Origin: Coffea arabica
Lineage: Eukaryota > Streptophyta > Magnoliopsida > Gentianales > Rubiaceae
Reading direction: 5' to 3'
NCBI RefSeq assembly: GCF_036785885.1
Contig: NC_092323.1
Location: 11,044,501 to 11,108,500, forward strand
Length of the DNA stretch: 64,000 bases
Below are positions 1-11,369 of this stretch, one piece after another. The notes below the pieces were generated by a model. It ran no database searches. It was not told the origin of the DNA and was given only the letters and a program-made list of their open reading frames with translations. Each line of letters begins with the position of its first letter. The first letter of the stretch is position 1. Made by a program: the position numbers and the translations under genes.

Positions 1-2215
1 TACTTTCTTTGTGAAAATATTAGCATAAAATCTTTTTTTGGGCGATTTGGATATTTGTGTTGGGCATCCACTTAAATTTTTTTTTTTTACGTGAAAATAT
101 ATTTGAGAGAATTTATGTATTAAAATCTATTAAATTAATATATTGGGTCATATTTGGGTCATGGGGTTGAGATGACCCAACCCAAAATTAATCCAATCTA
201 AAGTTGGGCGGGTTGGGTGTAACCCATTTAAATGAAAACTCAATATTAACCCGCACAAAATCCGCCCAACCCGCCCAATTGCCAGGTATACAAACAACAA
301 GCAACCTATTAACTTGTTACTAATGTTTTCAAATTTAGATTGGATCGATTGAACTACTAGAAATCGGCCAAGCATCCGGTTCGAATCTCCTCTAAAAATC
401 GAATATAAAAAATTCGGCCAATTTTAATCAAAAATCAGATTCAACCGGACTACAATCTTGAAACTGAAAGAGGGAACTCTTACAATTGGACCAAACTAGG
501 GGTATGCCATAAACAATTTCTTAGTATTTGAGAACTCGAACCTTCTAACCAACTCCTCTAGAGGGAGTTGGCCACCATATTAATTGTAGGGTGGGAGGTC
601 AATGATTAAAACCTTACCTTCCATCAATGTGCCTCAATATGAGATTGTTCTAAATTTATACAGGTGTGTGATGCATCCGTCTGGTCTGATGGTGGTCCGG
701 TCCCCGTCAGGTTCCTCCGATTCAGTTCCATAGAGTAGGTTCCTTCCTTAAGAGTAGGAGGAAGTTAGACTAGATTAAATGTGCTGTTTCGACAAAAAGG
801 TTCTCACCACAATGCCACCTGTCAGTTCATGAAAGCCTTCAATATATCCGCTTTTTTTTACCAGAATAAAAGAAACAACCTCAACTTTCCCTTCCATTCA
901 AAATCCAGGCAAGCAGAAATAAAAACTTTTGGCCACAAAAATTTCACATTCTTTAATCATCTCCCCAACAGTCCCTGCCATATGTTTGTGGTCCAGAAAG
1001 CCCTCATCCACGTCTAAAAAAAACTCTTCAAATTAGCCCTTTGCCTTTCCCCCTCTCTCTCTAAATAGCATTAATCAAGTACACGTGGAGGGCTCGAGAA
1101 ATGAGGGGCGGCGAGTGGTGTTGACGTGGCGAAAAGTGCAAAAAGAAAGTTGAAAGTCACACCTGAGAAGGAAAGAGAGAGAAGAGGGGAAAGGGAAAGG
1201 GAGAGGTGGAGTGGACTAAATACTAATGGCCAACAAGAAATGTACTACTCTCCAACTTACTAGATGACATCTCATCATTATCTCATCCTCATCCCACAAA
1301 ACAGACTACACCCACACTTTTTTTCTTTATTGTAATCCACAACTCTTGGCTTCCCAAATTTCTCTCCTTCTTTTTCTGGATTATTTTATTATTTATTTAT
1401 TTATTTTTGTGATTCTATATTTTAGAGGATGCAGATATTTTGGGAATTTTTCCTAGTCACAAAAAAAATATCCATGTTCTTGATTATTGCAGCAAATATT
1501 TTGTGTGGGATTTTTTTTGTGTCCTCCTGCTCTTGGCTTGTGGACAGGTGGGGTTCACACTTCACACTGTACAACGTTTTGATTGTTTGGGGCTTGCACT
1601 TTGTCAAATGGGATGGGACGTGGGAATTTTTATTTTATTTTATTTTCTTCTGCTTTCCTCCTCCTCTCGACGTTCACTTTTCATTTTTCAAACAGAGTAT
1701 GTCTACAGTACTAGTATTACCTTTTTTTTTTTTCCTCTCTCTCTCTCTCTCCCTCTCAGCATCTGTCCAATTTTGCATCAAGTTGCAATCTAATAGTATA
1801 AAGTTAAAGTACATCAGGTTTTGTGGTATTTTTCATGCTTATATATCTAATCTAGGTTTATATGCGGAAGAAATAAATTATACCAAAGGAAGCGATAGTC
1901 GGTGGTAAAGAAAGTAGCTTTTTTTGGTTAAGATGCTGTCAAATTAAGTTATTTACTTAAAGGGCTTTTCATGTCAATTAAAATAAGTTTTACTTTCCAA
2001 TCATATGACGCGTTACATTTGTAATTGATTCGTTAGAATTGACTACTTAGGCGCCTTTGAAAAATGGTTTCAATTATAAAAACTTAATATGATTGGTCAA
2101 CCTAATTTGAGCAAGAATATAATATATAAGTACTACTATGTTGTCGCATTTACAAATGAATGATACGTATTTATTATGTGAGTCGGCCTTATTTGAGTTG
2201 TGATTCTCTATAGAA
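1..2215. other. Non-coding upstream region
   Basis: I see no supported gene. Open frames here lack domain similarity or intron logic. The stretch holds a GC-rich transposon-like fragment near 145-290, a palindromic G-box core CACGTG at 1082-1087, a TGACGTGG motif near 1124, and a CT microsatellite near 1737-1752. The rest is AT-rich spacer. Confidence 0.6.
145..290. mobile_element. Fragment of a GC-rich terminal-inverted-repeat element (hAT-like, tentative)
   Basis: The stretch repeats GGGTTGGG/CCCAACCC words in both orientations and ends with CCCAATTGCCAGGTATA, a style seen at the ends of plant hAT miniature elements. The left boundary and target-site duplication are not resolved, so this is a fragment or an old copy. 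Confidence 0.3.
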
Positions 2216-2316
2216 GAGTTTTTATATTTTCTGTAAATATATTTTTAATCAACTTTTTATTTTACATATATTAATTTTTTCTATAAAAAATTTTAAAAAT
2301 AATAATCCAAACGAGA
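2216..2316. mobile_element. Degraded Tourist-like miniature element (family A)
   Basis: An AT-rich stretch ending in AATAATCCAAACGAG. The order of words (TTTTTAATCAAC, then CTATAAAAAATTTT, then AATCCAAACGAG) matches the copies at 10318-10462 and 57246-57392. The left terminus is missing or diverged. Confidence 0.4.
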
Positions 2317-2485
2317 TGGATAAAATACGACCTGACCTTAAAGGAGAGTGAATTTTCACATTTTGACTATTCATTGAAAGGGAAAATACTCAATTTGATT
2401 ACGAAAAACATACTCCACCTCAGAATTAATTGAAGGGGAAAAAAGGCAAAAGAGAAGAGAAAAAGACAAACAAATAGTAAATGAA

Positions 2486-2705
2486 GGCCCTGTTTGCCAC
2501 TTGAGTTTTTTTCCAAGTTTGTCTACTACAAGTTTTTTAAAAACTTTAACTACAGTAACCTTAAGAAATTTTTTCAAGTTTTTAAATTATACACTTCAAA
2601 ATATTCAAAAATTTACACACTTCAAAATTTTTTTAAAAACTTCTACAATGGGTTACAGTAAAATTTTAAACAAACATTTAAAAAACTCACTTGCCAAATA
2701 GAGCC
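2486..2705. mobile_element. Tourist/PIF-Harbinger-like MITE (family B)
   Basis: About 220 bp with clear terminal inverted repeats: left GGCCCTGTTTGCCACTTGAG, right CTCACTTGCCAAATAGAGCC. A 3-bp direct repeat GAA flanks both ends, fitting the 3-bp target duplication of PIF/Harbinger elements although not the usual TWA. No coding capacity. A second diverged copy lies inverted at 54767-54943. Confidence 0.65.
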
Positions 2706-2793
2706 GAAGGCTCGAGGTTTCAAGCTCCAACTGCCAACTAGTGCCATATGCTTTCAAACATTCACCTAAATCTAGAAGCAGGACACGTACCAG

Positions 2794-3180
2794 TATGGGT
2801 GTTTTGCTCGCGAGCAGATCGCGAGCGATTCGAATACGAGTTCGACTCGAGCTCGAACTAATTAAGTCGATCTCGAGCTCGAGCTCGAGCTCAAAAACAT
2901 TAAGTTCGTTGGTTCTCGAACTCAATTATATATATATATATTTATTTTAATAATAAATTTACATATATATCCCTAATATTTTATTATTTATTAAAAAAAT
3001 TATTATTTTATTCATTTTTAAAAATAAATAATTACTTTTTATTTTTTTAAAATAAAATAATAATAATTATTTTTTTATTTTTTAAGCTCGAGAGTTCGAG
3101 CTTGATATTTTGATTTCGTCGAGTTCGAACTTGAGTTCGAGCTTCACAAATTAACTCGAACTCGGTTTGTTTGCACCCTA
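2794..3180. mobile_element. hAT-type MITE, copy 1 (387 bp, intact boundaries)
   Basis: The element begins TATGGGTG and ends TTTGCACCCTA. It is flanked by perfect 8-bp direct repeats CGTACCAG at 2786-2793 and 3181-3188, the duplication length of hAT transposons. Subterminal arms are rich in GAGCTCGAGC-type palindromes and pair with each other, and the core is nearly pure A/T. No transposase is present, so it is non-autonomous. Two relatives lie at 10951-11369 and 28805-29212. Confidence 0.85.
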
Positions 3181-3356
3181 CGTACCAGCCACAAAATCTG
3201 GAGTACACATTCCTTTTATTACTTCTCCCGTGAGAATAATTGCAATTAGAAGATTTTAGAAGGAAAAAAGGAAAAAAGGGGCAAAAAAAAAAAAAAAGCA
3301 AACATCAAAATTAAAGAAAAGAAAAAGCGGTGGTGTCGTTGGCTGACATGAACAGC

Positions 3357-3362
3357 CACGTG
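3357..3362. promoter_or_regulatory. G-box CACGTG in the RVE-like gene upstream region
   Basis: Palindromic CACGTG in the context GCCACGTGTCG, about 1.5 kb upstream of the RVE-like start codon. bHLH and bZIP factors bind such sites; use here is inferred only. Confidence 0.35.
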
Positions 3363-3915
3363 TCGGGGGCTCTCTTTCAATGTGAGCCACAAGATTCCAT
3401 GGATTTCTCGATCGTTCTATTCAACAAAAATAGAAATATAAATATTTTCCGATTGAGCAAATGGTCAAGATGGTCCCTTATTCTTTCAAGAATCACTTTT
3501 CATTCCCTCATTTTTTTAATTTGAGTAATTTAAAGCATCAAAGGTATAAATTGGAGTACCATTCTACCCCCGACATTCCGTCTTGGGGTCATCCATCCTC
3601 TTGGCAAAAATGAACAAGTTAAGAATTTCATGACTTTCTTGTACATGTTCAACCTTGCAATACAGAGAATTAGCGCTGATTTTTACGCTAGAAAGTTGAT
3701 TCTATTTCTTATATTTATTTGTAAGGCGGATTTGTATGTATTTTAATCTTTTGAGTTTTGCAACATGGCATCTCCTTATCAAAATAAACTTTTCTTATCA
3801 ATTCATATGAAAGTGAATACATGGTTGAAGAAAGTATTCACTGGAACAAAAGTGACAACTATAAATTAAATTAATAGGGACTAAATTACTATATCTCAAA
3901 ATTGAATGGTTAAGA

Positions 3916-3924
3916 AAAATATCT
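3916..3924 (+). promoter_or_regulatory. Evening element AAAATATCT upstream of the RVE-like gene
   Basis: An exact copy of the 9-base evening element, the site bound by CCA1/LHY/REVEILLE MYB proteins, lies about 0.9 kb before the start codon and probably 100-250 bp before the transcript start. The gene downstream encodes a protein of that binding family, so feedback is plausible. The same 9-mer also occurs at 24532, 35523, 53672 and 59044 (either strand), so chance cannot be excluded. Confidence 0.45.
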
Positions 3925-4307
3925 CTGAAATTCCAAGGACCATTTCAGCAATTGGCCCTTTCCATTTCCCCTCTCTGACGTGGCAACCCCTTGCTTTCTG
4001 CTTTTTCTCCCTCTTCCCAACGAGACACTTAGCCAGTTAACTCCTCTGTAATCGGCACAAATCCATTTTGCTATTCCCCTTGTTCTCCATTCTCATCTTC
4101 TCAAGACCCGAGAAACAGCTTCCATTAGCTTTATTTCGTCTTTGTCCTTAACTCTTCTCTAAAATAACCAATCGTCAGCTAATACCCTTTCTTCTGTCTT
4201 TCCTTCCTTGGCAAACTTTTGTACCTCTGTTCTTGCTCTGTAAAGGTTGAAGCTTTCAGGTGTTTCTGGTCTTGAAACTTCCATTTTTCAGCTAATCGTT
4301 TGTTTAT

Positions 4308-4526
4308 ATGAAACCCCTCTTTTTGAAAATTTCCAGGTTTTCCTTGAATCCTTCTTCAGAGTTTGTTCTGTGCGCACAAGCAACGGAGTCATTGTACTTT
4401 ATCCCCAGCTATTCTTCATTGTTTCTTGTATCTGTCTTCTTTTCCTATATAATTAAGTCAAGCAGTTCTTTGGTGGGGGTTTTTTGGAAAGGAGATAAAG
4501 TTTGGATCTTGATTGAGTTCTGTTGA
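4308..4526 (+). other. Upstream ORF (72 codons) in the RVE-like 5' leader
   Basis: ATG at 4308 opens a 72-codon frame ending before the main start at 4840. It has no recognisable domain. If this part of the leader is in the mature transcript it could restrain translation. A leader intron could remove it; the sequence does not decide. Confidence 0.35.
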
Positions 4527-4607
4527 TTTGGAGACTTTGACTGGTGAGAGCAGAATTCAAGTAGTTGTGGAATTCGTTCTGGGTTTTTTCCATTACCTAA
4601 TTTCAAG

Positions 4608-4688
4608 ATGTGGAACATGGAAATTGAGTGCGAGAATGAAGGAAAAGCTTCAGTTTTTGGATCCAGATGTGAGCCTTTGTTATTGTAG
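4608..4688 (+). other. Short upstream ORF (26 codons) in the RVE-like 5' leader
   Basis: ATG at 4608 starts a 26-residue frame, beginning MWNMEIECENEG and ending at TAG 4686-4688, about 150 nt before the main ATG. Its acidic, cysteine-containing peptide does not look like low-complexity leader sequence, but I recognise no conserved uORF family. Confidence 0.35.
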
Positions 4689-4839
4689 ATAATTGATTTG
4701 CGGAGCGTCTGAGGTTAAAGGAAGCTCTAGTTCTTTATTTAGTTTAATAAGATTTTTCTGATCCTGAAGACCGGTGAAAACAGTTACCTTTTGCTGAAAA
4801 AACCAGAAGTTTGAAAGAGGTTTGGAGTGTTGAAGAATT

Positions 4840-7800
4840 ATGGTTGCAGCATCTATGGCTTTACAGGTATTCTGACACGAGCTTACTTGTCTATAACTGA
4901 CTTAAAAGAAAGTTGGGAAAAGTACTTCTAGCTTTTATGGTTATATATTAGCTTTTATGGTTATGTGCCTACTTTTTTACTGGATATCTGTTTCTATTTT
5001 TCTTTTTTTCTTCATGATCTTCTGGTAAAGATTTTTTACTTTAGCAAGTAGTGGGTTAAAATTTATTCAACAAAAAGGGAGAAGATTAGCTTGAGAATCG
5101 TGGGGCTGATCACTGATTCTTAGCTGTTGAAGAGTTGTAATAATGCTTGCTTTAATGGAAAGTGAAATTTTACTCTTAGACGAACTACTTGGGTGTTCAA
5201 TTTAATTGTCCAGCTTTTTTCTTTTTTGGGGTAAGCTCACTTTTAGTTCTACAACTAAATAGGAGAAATTTGAAAAAATAATAATAATAAATTTTTTTGG
5301 GGGGGGGGGGGGGTGGGGTGGGTTAAAACTTCATCTTATGGCAGACTTACTTAAATGACCCCGTTACAGTTTTGTCATTTGAAAGTGCTTTAATTATTGA
5401 GATTAGAAGAATGACGACAGGTTTGTGCAAAGCCACTGATCCCAGCTGCTGAGAGTAAATGATTGATTTCCAGAGTTCACTGTTCTGCTTGGAGTAGATC
5501 ACCTATTAAAAAAAAGTGGAAATGCAGAATGAAATATTCAATCTAAGCGACTAAAAAGCTCAAGTTTTTGTTGCATAATTTCATCTATAACTTAGAAGGG
5601 CCATCTATCTGCATATTAAGTGTTAATTATGGGATCAAGAATTTGTGGTGACTGACTGAATTCCATATTGCTAAATCAAAGATTTTGAATGGTTGCTTGT
5701 TACCTTATTTGGCATTTGAGGGTTTTCTTAGATTGAAGCTAGGTTATTCTACTTGGCATCACTTGCTCTTGAAAGTTGAAACGGTTGTATCTCTTCGTAT
5801 CACAGGAGACAAGAGCCTTAGCTTCAAAAGTTCTAGTGATTTTGTGAAATTGTGAAATCAACTTGTTTTACATACGGTAAAAGCAGTCAAAAGACCTTTG
5901 TCCAAAGGTTAAAGTTGACCATACTTGATTCTAGTTTAGCCACTAGGCTTATGACAGAGTCGTTAAAATTCAGACAGAGTTTCCCTGCAGAAATCCTATC
6001 TGTTTTTGTACACACTGTAAATTATGTATTTAAAGTTATCAAACTTGTTCATGATGATTTAGTTGGTTATGCCTGGAGGAGACCGTTTTACTCTCTTGTA
6101 ACGTTCTCTTCTCAACATGATTATATAGGATGACAGTGGAAGCACAGATTCAGAGACCACACTCCCCATGGTCATAGGCAACAAAATGCCTTTGGATATG
6201 GAAGTCTCTTCTGTAAGGAGTATCCAGTTGACTGGGCAATTTCAGCCTGGGGGTGATGACTATGCTCAAAAGGTGTATATGGCATTTATGAATTTGTCTA
6301 AGTTTTCCACACTTCCTTGTTGATTAGAACATGTTTTTTTGGTATGTGTTCTAATTTTTCTGCTTCCTTCCAAGTAGGTTAGAAAACCCTACACAATCAC
6401 TAAACAAAGAGAAAGGTGGACAGAGGATGAGCATAAAAAGTTTCTTGAAGCTTTAAAGCTGTACGGCCGAGCCTGGAGGCGTATAGAAGGTACAGATTTA
6501 GTTGCTATCCTTGCTATCTTCTTTCAACTAAGCTGCATACTGAAAGAATGTTACTGTGCGCAGAGCATGTAGGTACCAAAACTGCAGTTCAGATTAGAAG
6601 TCATGCTCAAAAGTTTTTCTCTAAGGTTTACTGCTCTTAAATCAGTATCCATTATCTCCTATTGTGTCTATATGCCGCCTTTTAAAGTAAGTCATATCAT
6701 TTATGACTCAAGGCGTGCATCTTCAGAATTCATTGTTGTGAGGATTCTTGTCATGTTGATGCATGTTTGGTTATCTTGATTAGGTTGTGCGTGAGTCCAA
6801 CAATGGTGATTCAGGCTCGGTGAAACCAATTGAAATTCCTCCACCTCGCCCAAAAAGAAAACCCTTGCATCCATATCCTCGCAAATTGTCTGCTTCAGTA
6901 AAATCTGGAGCTTTGGCTCTTGAAAAACAATCTGCAGCTGCAAATATATGTTCCCCTACCGAAGCAAACCAATCTCCTACTTCTGTATTGTCTGCATTTG
7001 GTTCAGATGCACCAGGCGTAACAGACTCAAGTACACCAGAAGGTAGCTTATCTCCTGTTTCATCAGTTATAGGTGGTTCCTCTGGTTTTGTCCTGTCTGA
7101 GCCACCTAATTTATCACCACCAAAAGCAAATGCATCTCCGTCAAGCAGCCAAGTGAATAATTGTTCAAATCAGGATGAAAAGCTTCCTTTGGTAATTGTT
7201 TTGTGCTGTTCTTTAATTCATTTGTTTAATTTTATTTCTTTAGCATCTGAACATATAGGAGACAGTAAGACTTGATAACCAATTGTTTCTGTTTGATTTT
7301 TATTTCAGAAGCTGGAATTGTTTCCTGAAGACAATTGCTTTGTCAAAGAAGGTTCAGAAGAAGTATCATCTACCCAGTGCTTGAAACTATTTGGGAAGAC
7401 TGTAATGGTTACCGATTCGTGTAGGCCATCTTCTCCAACTCCTCTAACCTGCAAAATGCAGCCACCTAGTCACAGCGATGGAAAATTGGCACAGGCATTG
7501 CCTTGGAATTTTGTTCCCATAAAATATTCACAAGGTGATTTAGAGCGTTCCTGGGGTGCTCTTCCCTTTGGAACACATGCTACTTTGTTTTGCTTACCGC
7601 TAGGTGGTGAAAGATCAAAGCCTAGTGAAACAACACCTCCCTCGTCTTTGCAATGGTGGACATACCAAGGAGGTGCATCCTTTCCATTTGTACGGATCCA
7701 TAGCCCAATACCCATTAAAGCATCATGCTTTGGAGACCAGAGAGATGTGCAAGACATGGAAATCCAGAAGGATGGTTCTTCTTCTGATTCAAATGCTGAA

Positions 7801-8049
7801 TGCGAGTGTGCGGAGGCTGAGAGCAGCAGAAATCTGGAGGCTCAAAGCTGTCAGTTTTTATTTGCAAAAGAGGAAAGAGCTCAAGCCTCGTCTACACCAT
7901 GTGAAACATCATTTTTGGAGCTAAAAGCAGGCTCTAGTAAGTGTACAAAAGGATTTGTACCATACAAGCGATGTTTAGCAGAAAGGGATGCCAGATCAGT
8001 AGTTAACAGTGAAGAAAGGGAAGAGCAGCGAATTCGTCTTTGCTTGTAG
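4840..8049 (+). CDS. RVE1-like: REVEILLE-like (RVE1/RVE7 type) single-MYB transcription factor
   Basis: Exons 4840-4866, 6129-6272, 6378-6489, 6564-6625, 6784-7191 and 7309-8049 join in frame to 497 residues. The single MYB repeat lies at about residues 58-115 with the family signature SHAQKFF at 107-113. It is followed by the proline/basic stretch [16 protein letters not shown] at 134-149, typical of the LHY/CCA1/REVEILLE clade. The C-terminus keeps the conserved [13 protein letters not shown]-like block. Members bind evening elements in nuclear DNA and link the circadian clock to auxin, cold and chlorophyll pathways. The first coding exon has only nine codons (MVAASMALQ) and precedes a 1.26 kb intron with a G15 tract. 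The start matches the N-terminus usual in RVE1-like proteins. Assignment to RVE1 rather than RVE7 is not certain. Confidence 0.93.
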
Positions 8050-8450
8050 TCGTTCTTCTTCAGGCTTTTTGCTTGTGCAGTTTCATCTTGTAGAAAATAT
8101 TTTTCCCCCTTTGGTTGGATTGGGGCTATTGAAGATGTGAATCTCTGGTAATACCAAAAATCTTGGATGATTGGTGAGGATGAATCGATGAAGCAACATG
8201 GTGCCAAAGAGGCTGCTCCTGTGGCTGTGTAGAGAGTCTTTTTCAACTTTGCTTTTCTTTTTCTCCTCCAACTTCTGATACATACTATTCTTTTGTAATA
8301 TTTCCTTTCATCCCTTGCACTCTGTCCATGTAGCCTTTGCTGTGTAAGTTCTTCAGCTGCAAATGTTAATGTCTGATCTTCAAATTTTGCTGTCTCTAAA
8401 ATTCTGTTACATTCTGATACTACTTTTCTCCAATACAAATTAATACTGAA
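8050..8450 (+). other. Probable 3' UTR of the RVE-like gene
   Basis: The stretch after TAG 8047-8049 is T-rich and carries far-upstream-type TTTGTAATATTT and AATACAAATTAATA words near 8290 and 8430. No other gene is visible on either strand; the antisense frames here are shadows. Confidence 0.5.
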
Positions 8451-8650
8451 GAAATATGGATTAAAAATCTTTCTTGTTTTAATACGGATGATGAGATGTG
8501 AAATTTTTCACCATAAATCTCTTCAATGGTCAATTGCCATTCTTAACTGCATATGCTGTCTCTAAAATCTTGTATTTAGGAGCTCAATTGGAAAAGATGG
8601 GTTCAAGGGGCTGGCTTGATCATATTAATTTAGATTGGCGTTGTGAATAT
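8451..8650. other. Intergenic spacer
   Basis: AT-rich DNA with no recognisable gene or element. Confidence 0.4.
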
Positions 8651-8845
8651 GGTGTCTAACATGTAAGTTAGAGATTCAACGTTGATTTAAATTTAAATTA
8701 GGAATTTAACAATGATTCAAAACTCTAAACTATTATGTTTCGAACTTTTATTTAGAGTTTAATGTCTAATAAGTAAGTTAATAATTCAACGTTGATTCAA
8801 AAGTTTAAATTATTATGTTTCAAACTCTATTTAAATATTGAGTGT
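8651..8845. repeat. Imperfect tandem repeat, about 108-bp unit, two copies
   Basis: The words GTCTAA..GTAAGTTA..ATTCAACGTTGATT and AAACTATTATGTTTCGAAC occur around 8653-8750. They recur as GTCTAATAAGTAAGTTAATAATTCAACG and AAATTATTATGTTTCAAAC around 8761-8830. The copies differ by scattered substitutions and small gaps. It is non-coding. Confidence 0.6.
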
Positions 8846-8871
8846 TCTTCTCCGTCTCTCTGAATAAGGTT

Positions 8872-9483
8872 CCGTTTGATAAAACTGAATCTGAATTCTG
8901 AAATCTGAATACTGAAACAATTAATTTGCTGAATTTTAAGCACTGAAAAAAAATATATGAATGTCTGAATTTTAATGTTAAACTAATTTATACCGTTTGA
9001 TAAATTTTTATAACTGAATGTTTAATAAGTTTAATTTGACAATTTTGTCTTTATATCTTTTCATTCAAAAAAGAAATAGAACCTATGATTTAATTAGGTT
9101 AAAATAGTTAGCTATGAAAATGATAATATTTATTTTTAAATCACATTAATATAAAAGATGAAATATATTATATAAGGAGTACGGAGAAGATGTGAAAATC
9201 ATTAAAATGGAGAAAAGAGAAACTGAAAACCATTAATTAGATAAGAATTTTGAATATAATTAACAAACAATGATAGATTTGGTAGATAAGATAAGGTAGT
9301 TGAAATAATTCTATTGATTCTTATCAGAATTAAGCATTCAGTTAAGATTCTTGTGCTGAAAAAAATACACACAAGTTCAGCATTGTTTAACAAGTTCAGT
9401 AGATAGATTTTCATTTATCAAACACTCAAAACATCTGAATGTCTGCAAAGGTTCAGTTTCAGCACTTTTTTATTTTATCAAAC
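8872..9483. mobile_element. MITE with double nested inverted repeats (about 610 bp)
   Basis: The outer arms are GTTTGATAAAA at 8874-8884 and its complement at 9473-9483, followed inward by ACTGAA/TTCAGT words on both sides. A second inner pair, GTTTGATAAA at 8995-9004 and TTTATCAAAC at 9414-9423, sits inside the first. Many CTGAAT/ATTCAG words face each other. The core is AT-rich without coding frames. A target duplication is not evident, so the superfamily stays open. Confidence 0.6.
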
Positions 9484-9489
9484 ATATCT

Positions 9490-10314
9490 AAATGTAGGAT
9501 ACAATTTGCTATTCATGAACCTAACAGCCTTGTAGGTTTGACTCTCAGGGCAGAAAAGTGTCTCTAAGGCAGCGAAATTCCTCGAGGAGCAACGAGCACA
9601 TTAAGGGATGTGAAGGCAGGACATCTGGTCCATCTGGAGATGGATCATGCAAGGCCTTTTCTTGAAAGTTGTCAGAAGGCGCATTTTGGGACGTGTCTAT
9701 ATGTTCTTAGCTTGGAGGGCGCAATATGCCAATGTTATTGAAATAAAAGAAGGCGTGGTTTTAGGTTACCAGATGTGCCAACAGAATATCCAATTGAACA
9801 CGAACACTCAATTTCACATACATTAGAATATCGTATGCAAATTTATGTTAGTCTGATTTCTACAATGAGCTATATCCACTACTGAATTATCCAATTGAAG
9901 TTCTGCGTTATCTATCCAGGTTTCTGGAATTCTTGTTTAAGGTGGCCATTGAATCCAGCTTTGTTCCATAGTTCAAGGTGGTCATTGATCAGCTATTGCT
10001 TGTGTTAGCCATTTCTGTGCAAGATGTTAATTACTAACAAGCTTGTAGATTTTTCAGGCACCGTTTAAAAAATTAGCAAATGTTGCCTTTTTTCAAGTTC
10101 ACATCAATCCCTATAGACTGGTTTGCATTCGCCAAAGCAAACGTGTCCAAGAGAATCAAGATAAGAAGTGGAATACCGGTCACTAAAATCCTTATCCAAG
10201 TCAGACAAGGGGGCTTTTCTCGTATGTGATTCCTAACCTGATTAGATAGATACCTGGATAACTTGGAACTTGGGAATGGAATATTCCAAGATGATTGCAG
10301 GTTGGCTCGATTGT
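9490..10314. other. Intergenic spacer
   Basis: I see no supported gene, repeat or RNA in this stretch. Confidence 0.4.
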
Positions 10315-10317
10315 TTA

Positions 10318-10462
10318 GGCCTTGTTTGTATTGTCATTTTTCCTTAAAAAATTTTATGTTTTCAATGAACCCATTTTGTCGATTACTTTTTAATTCATAT
10401 GTATCAAATCGTTATAGTAATTTTTTTTTAATAAAAATTCTAAAATATAGTAATCTAAACGA
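10318..10462. mobile_element. Tourist-like MITE (family A)
   Basis: Begins GGCCTTGTTTG just after TTA (10315-10317) and ends AGTAATCTAAACGAG. The inside is AT-rich with TATGTATCAAATCGTTATAG, close to the copies at 57246-57392 (reverse orientation) and 58027-58196. No coding capacity. Confidence 0.6.
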
Positions 10463-10950
10463 GTTCAGTTAATGTCCCTAAATTGTCCATTTGCTTTTGC
10501 ACGGGATGCTATCAATCAAAGAGACAATTCATCTGATAGCCTTCATAATTTTCAAATCCACTTATTCTTACATTGATTTTTACAGTGAAAAGTCTAATGG
10601 ACAAAAAGTCTAGTGAAGAAAGCAACGTTAGGATGGATACTACTATACCAACTACTAAGACCCTTGTTTTCATCTCACTAGAAGAACCTTAAATGTATAA
10701 TACCATGTTCTAAAATGAATCAGCAAATCTTTGACCTTCTAGAAATAAAGGCACAAAATCTATTAACAAATTGTCTAGCAAGTCGTCCCCGTGGGCTCTT
10801 CTTAGCTCCAGAACCTTGTTTTCCTGCAAATAACCCTTCTGGTTTTCTTACGACGATTGGTTAGCTTGGACAATCAAACACCCATCGAATCGGTCCTAAA
10901 ACATAAAGCAATTAATTTTGAAAAACGAGTCAATGACCAAAGCTGGCCGT

Positions 10951-11369
10951 TAGGGCTACATACGAGCCGAATCGATTGCGAGTTTCTTGAGTCAAACTTC
11001 GACTCAAATTCGATGTTAACCGAATTCGAGGTGATCAACTCGAGTTTGAGCTAAAAAATACTCAACTCATTAAATCGCGAGTCGATTCGATTATATTTAT
11101 ATTTTTTATTTTTTTATTTTAATAGTAAAATTAAATATATATTTCTAACATTTTATTATTTATTAAGAAAATTTATTAATTTATTTAATTTTTAAAATAA
11201 AATAATTATTTTTTATTTTTTTAAACTTGAACTCGACTTTGACTCGGGTCGAATTCGAAATCGAGCTTTACATTGAAAGTTCATCAAGTTCAAACTCAAA
11301 CTCAAGATTAGTAAATTTAAGTCGGTAATCAATTCGATTATATTAAGATTCGACTGGTTCGCAACTTTA
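10951..11369. mobile_element. hAT-type MITE, copy 2 (degraded)
   Basis: Starts TAGGGCTACATACGAGCC, shares the GACTCGAGTT-style subterminal arms and the same AT core (ATTTTATTATTTATTAA) as copies 1 and 3, and ends near GGTTCGCAACTTTA. The flanks CTGGCCGT and CTGCCATA match poorly. This is the oldest of the three copies. Confidence 0.6.

Noticed and set aside
1429-1908. 159-codon plus-strand frame with hydrophobic runs
   Set aside because: Composition follows T-rich and CT-repeat DNA (long Phe and Leu/Ser runs); no start context, partner exon or family resemblance.
3356-3524. Plus-strand frame starting near the G-box, considered as a small gene
   Set aside because: No conserved motif and the composition of spacer DNA; the G-box lies within it by position only.
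7881-8438. Minus-strand open frame of 185 codons over the end of the RVE-like gene
   Set aside because: It is antisense to a well-supported exon and 3' UTR, shows no domain, and its start lies in AT-rich trailer sequence.
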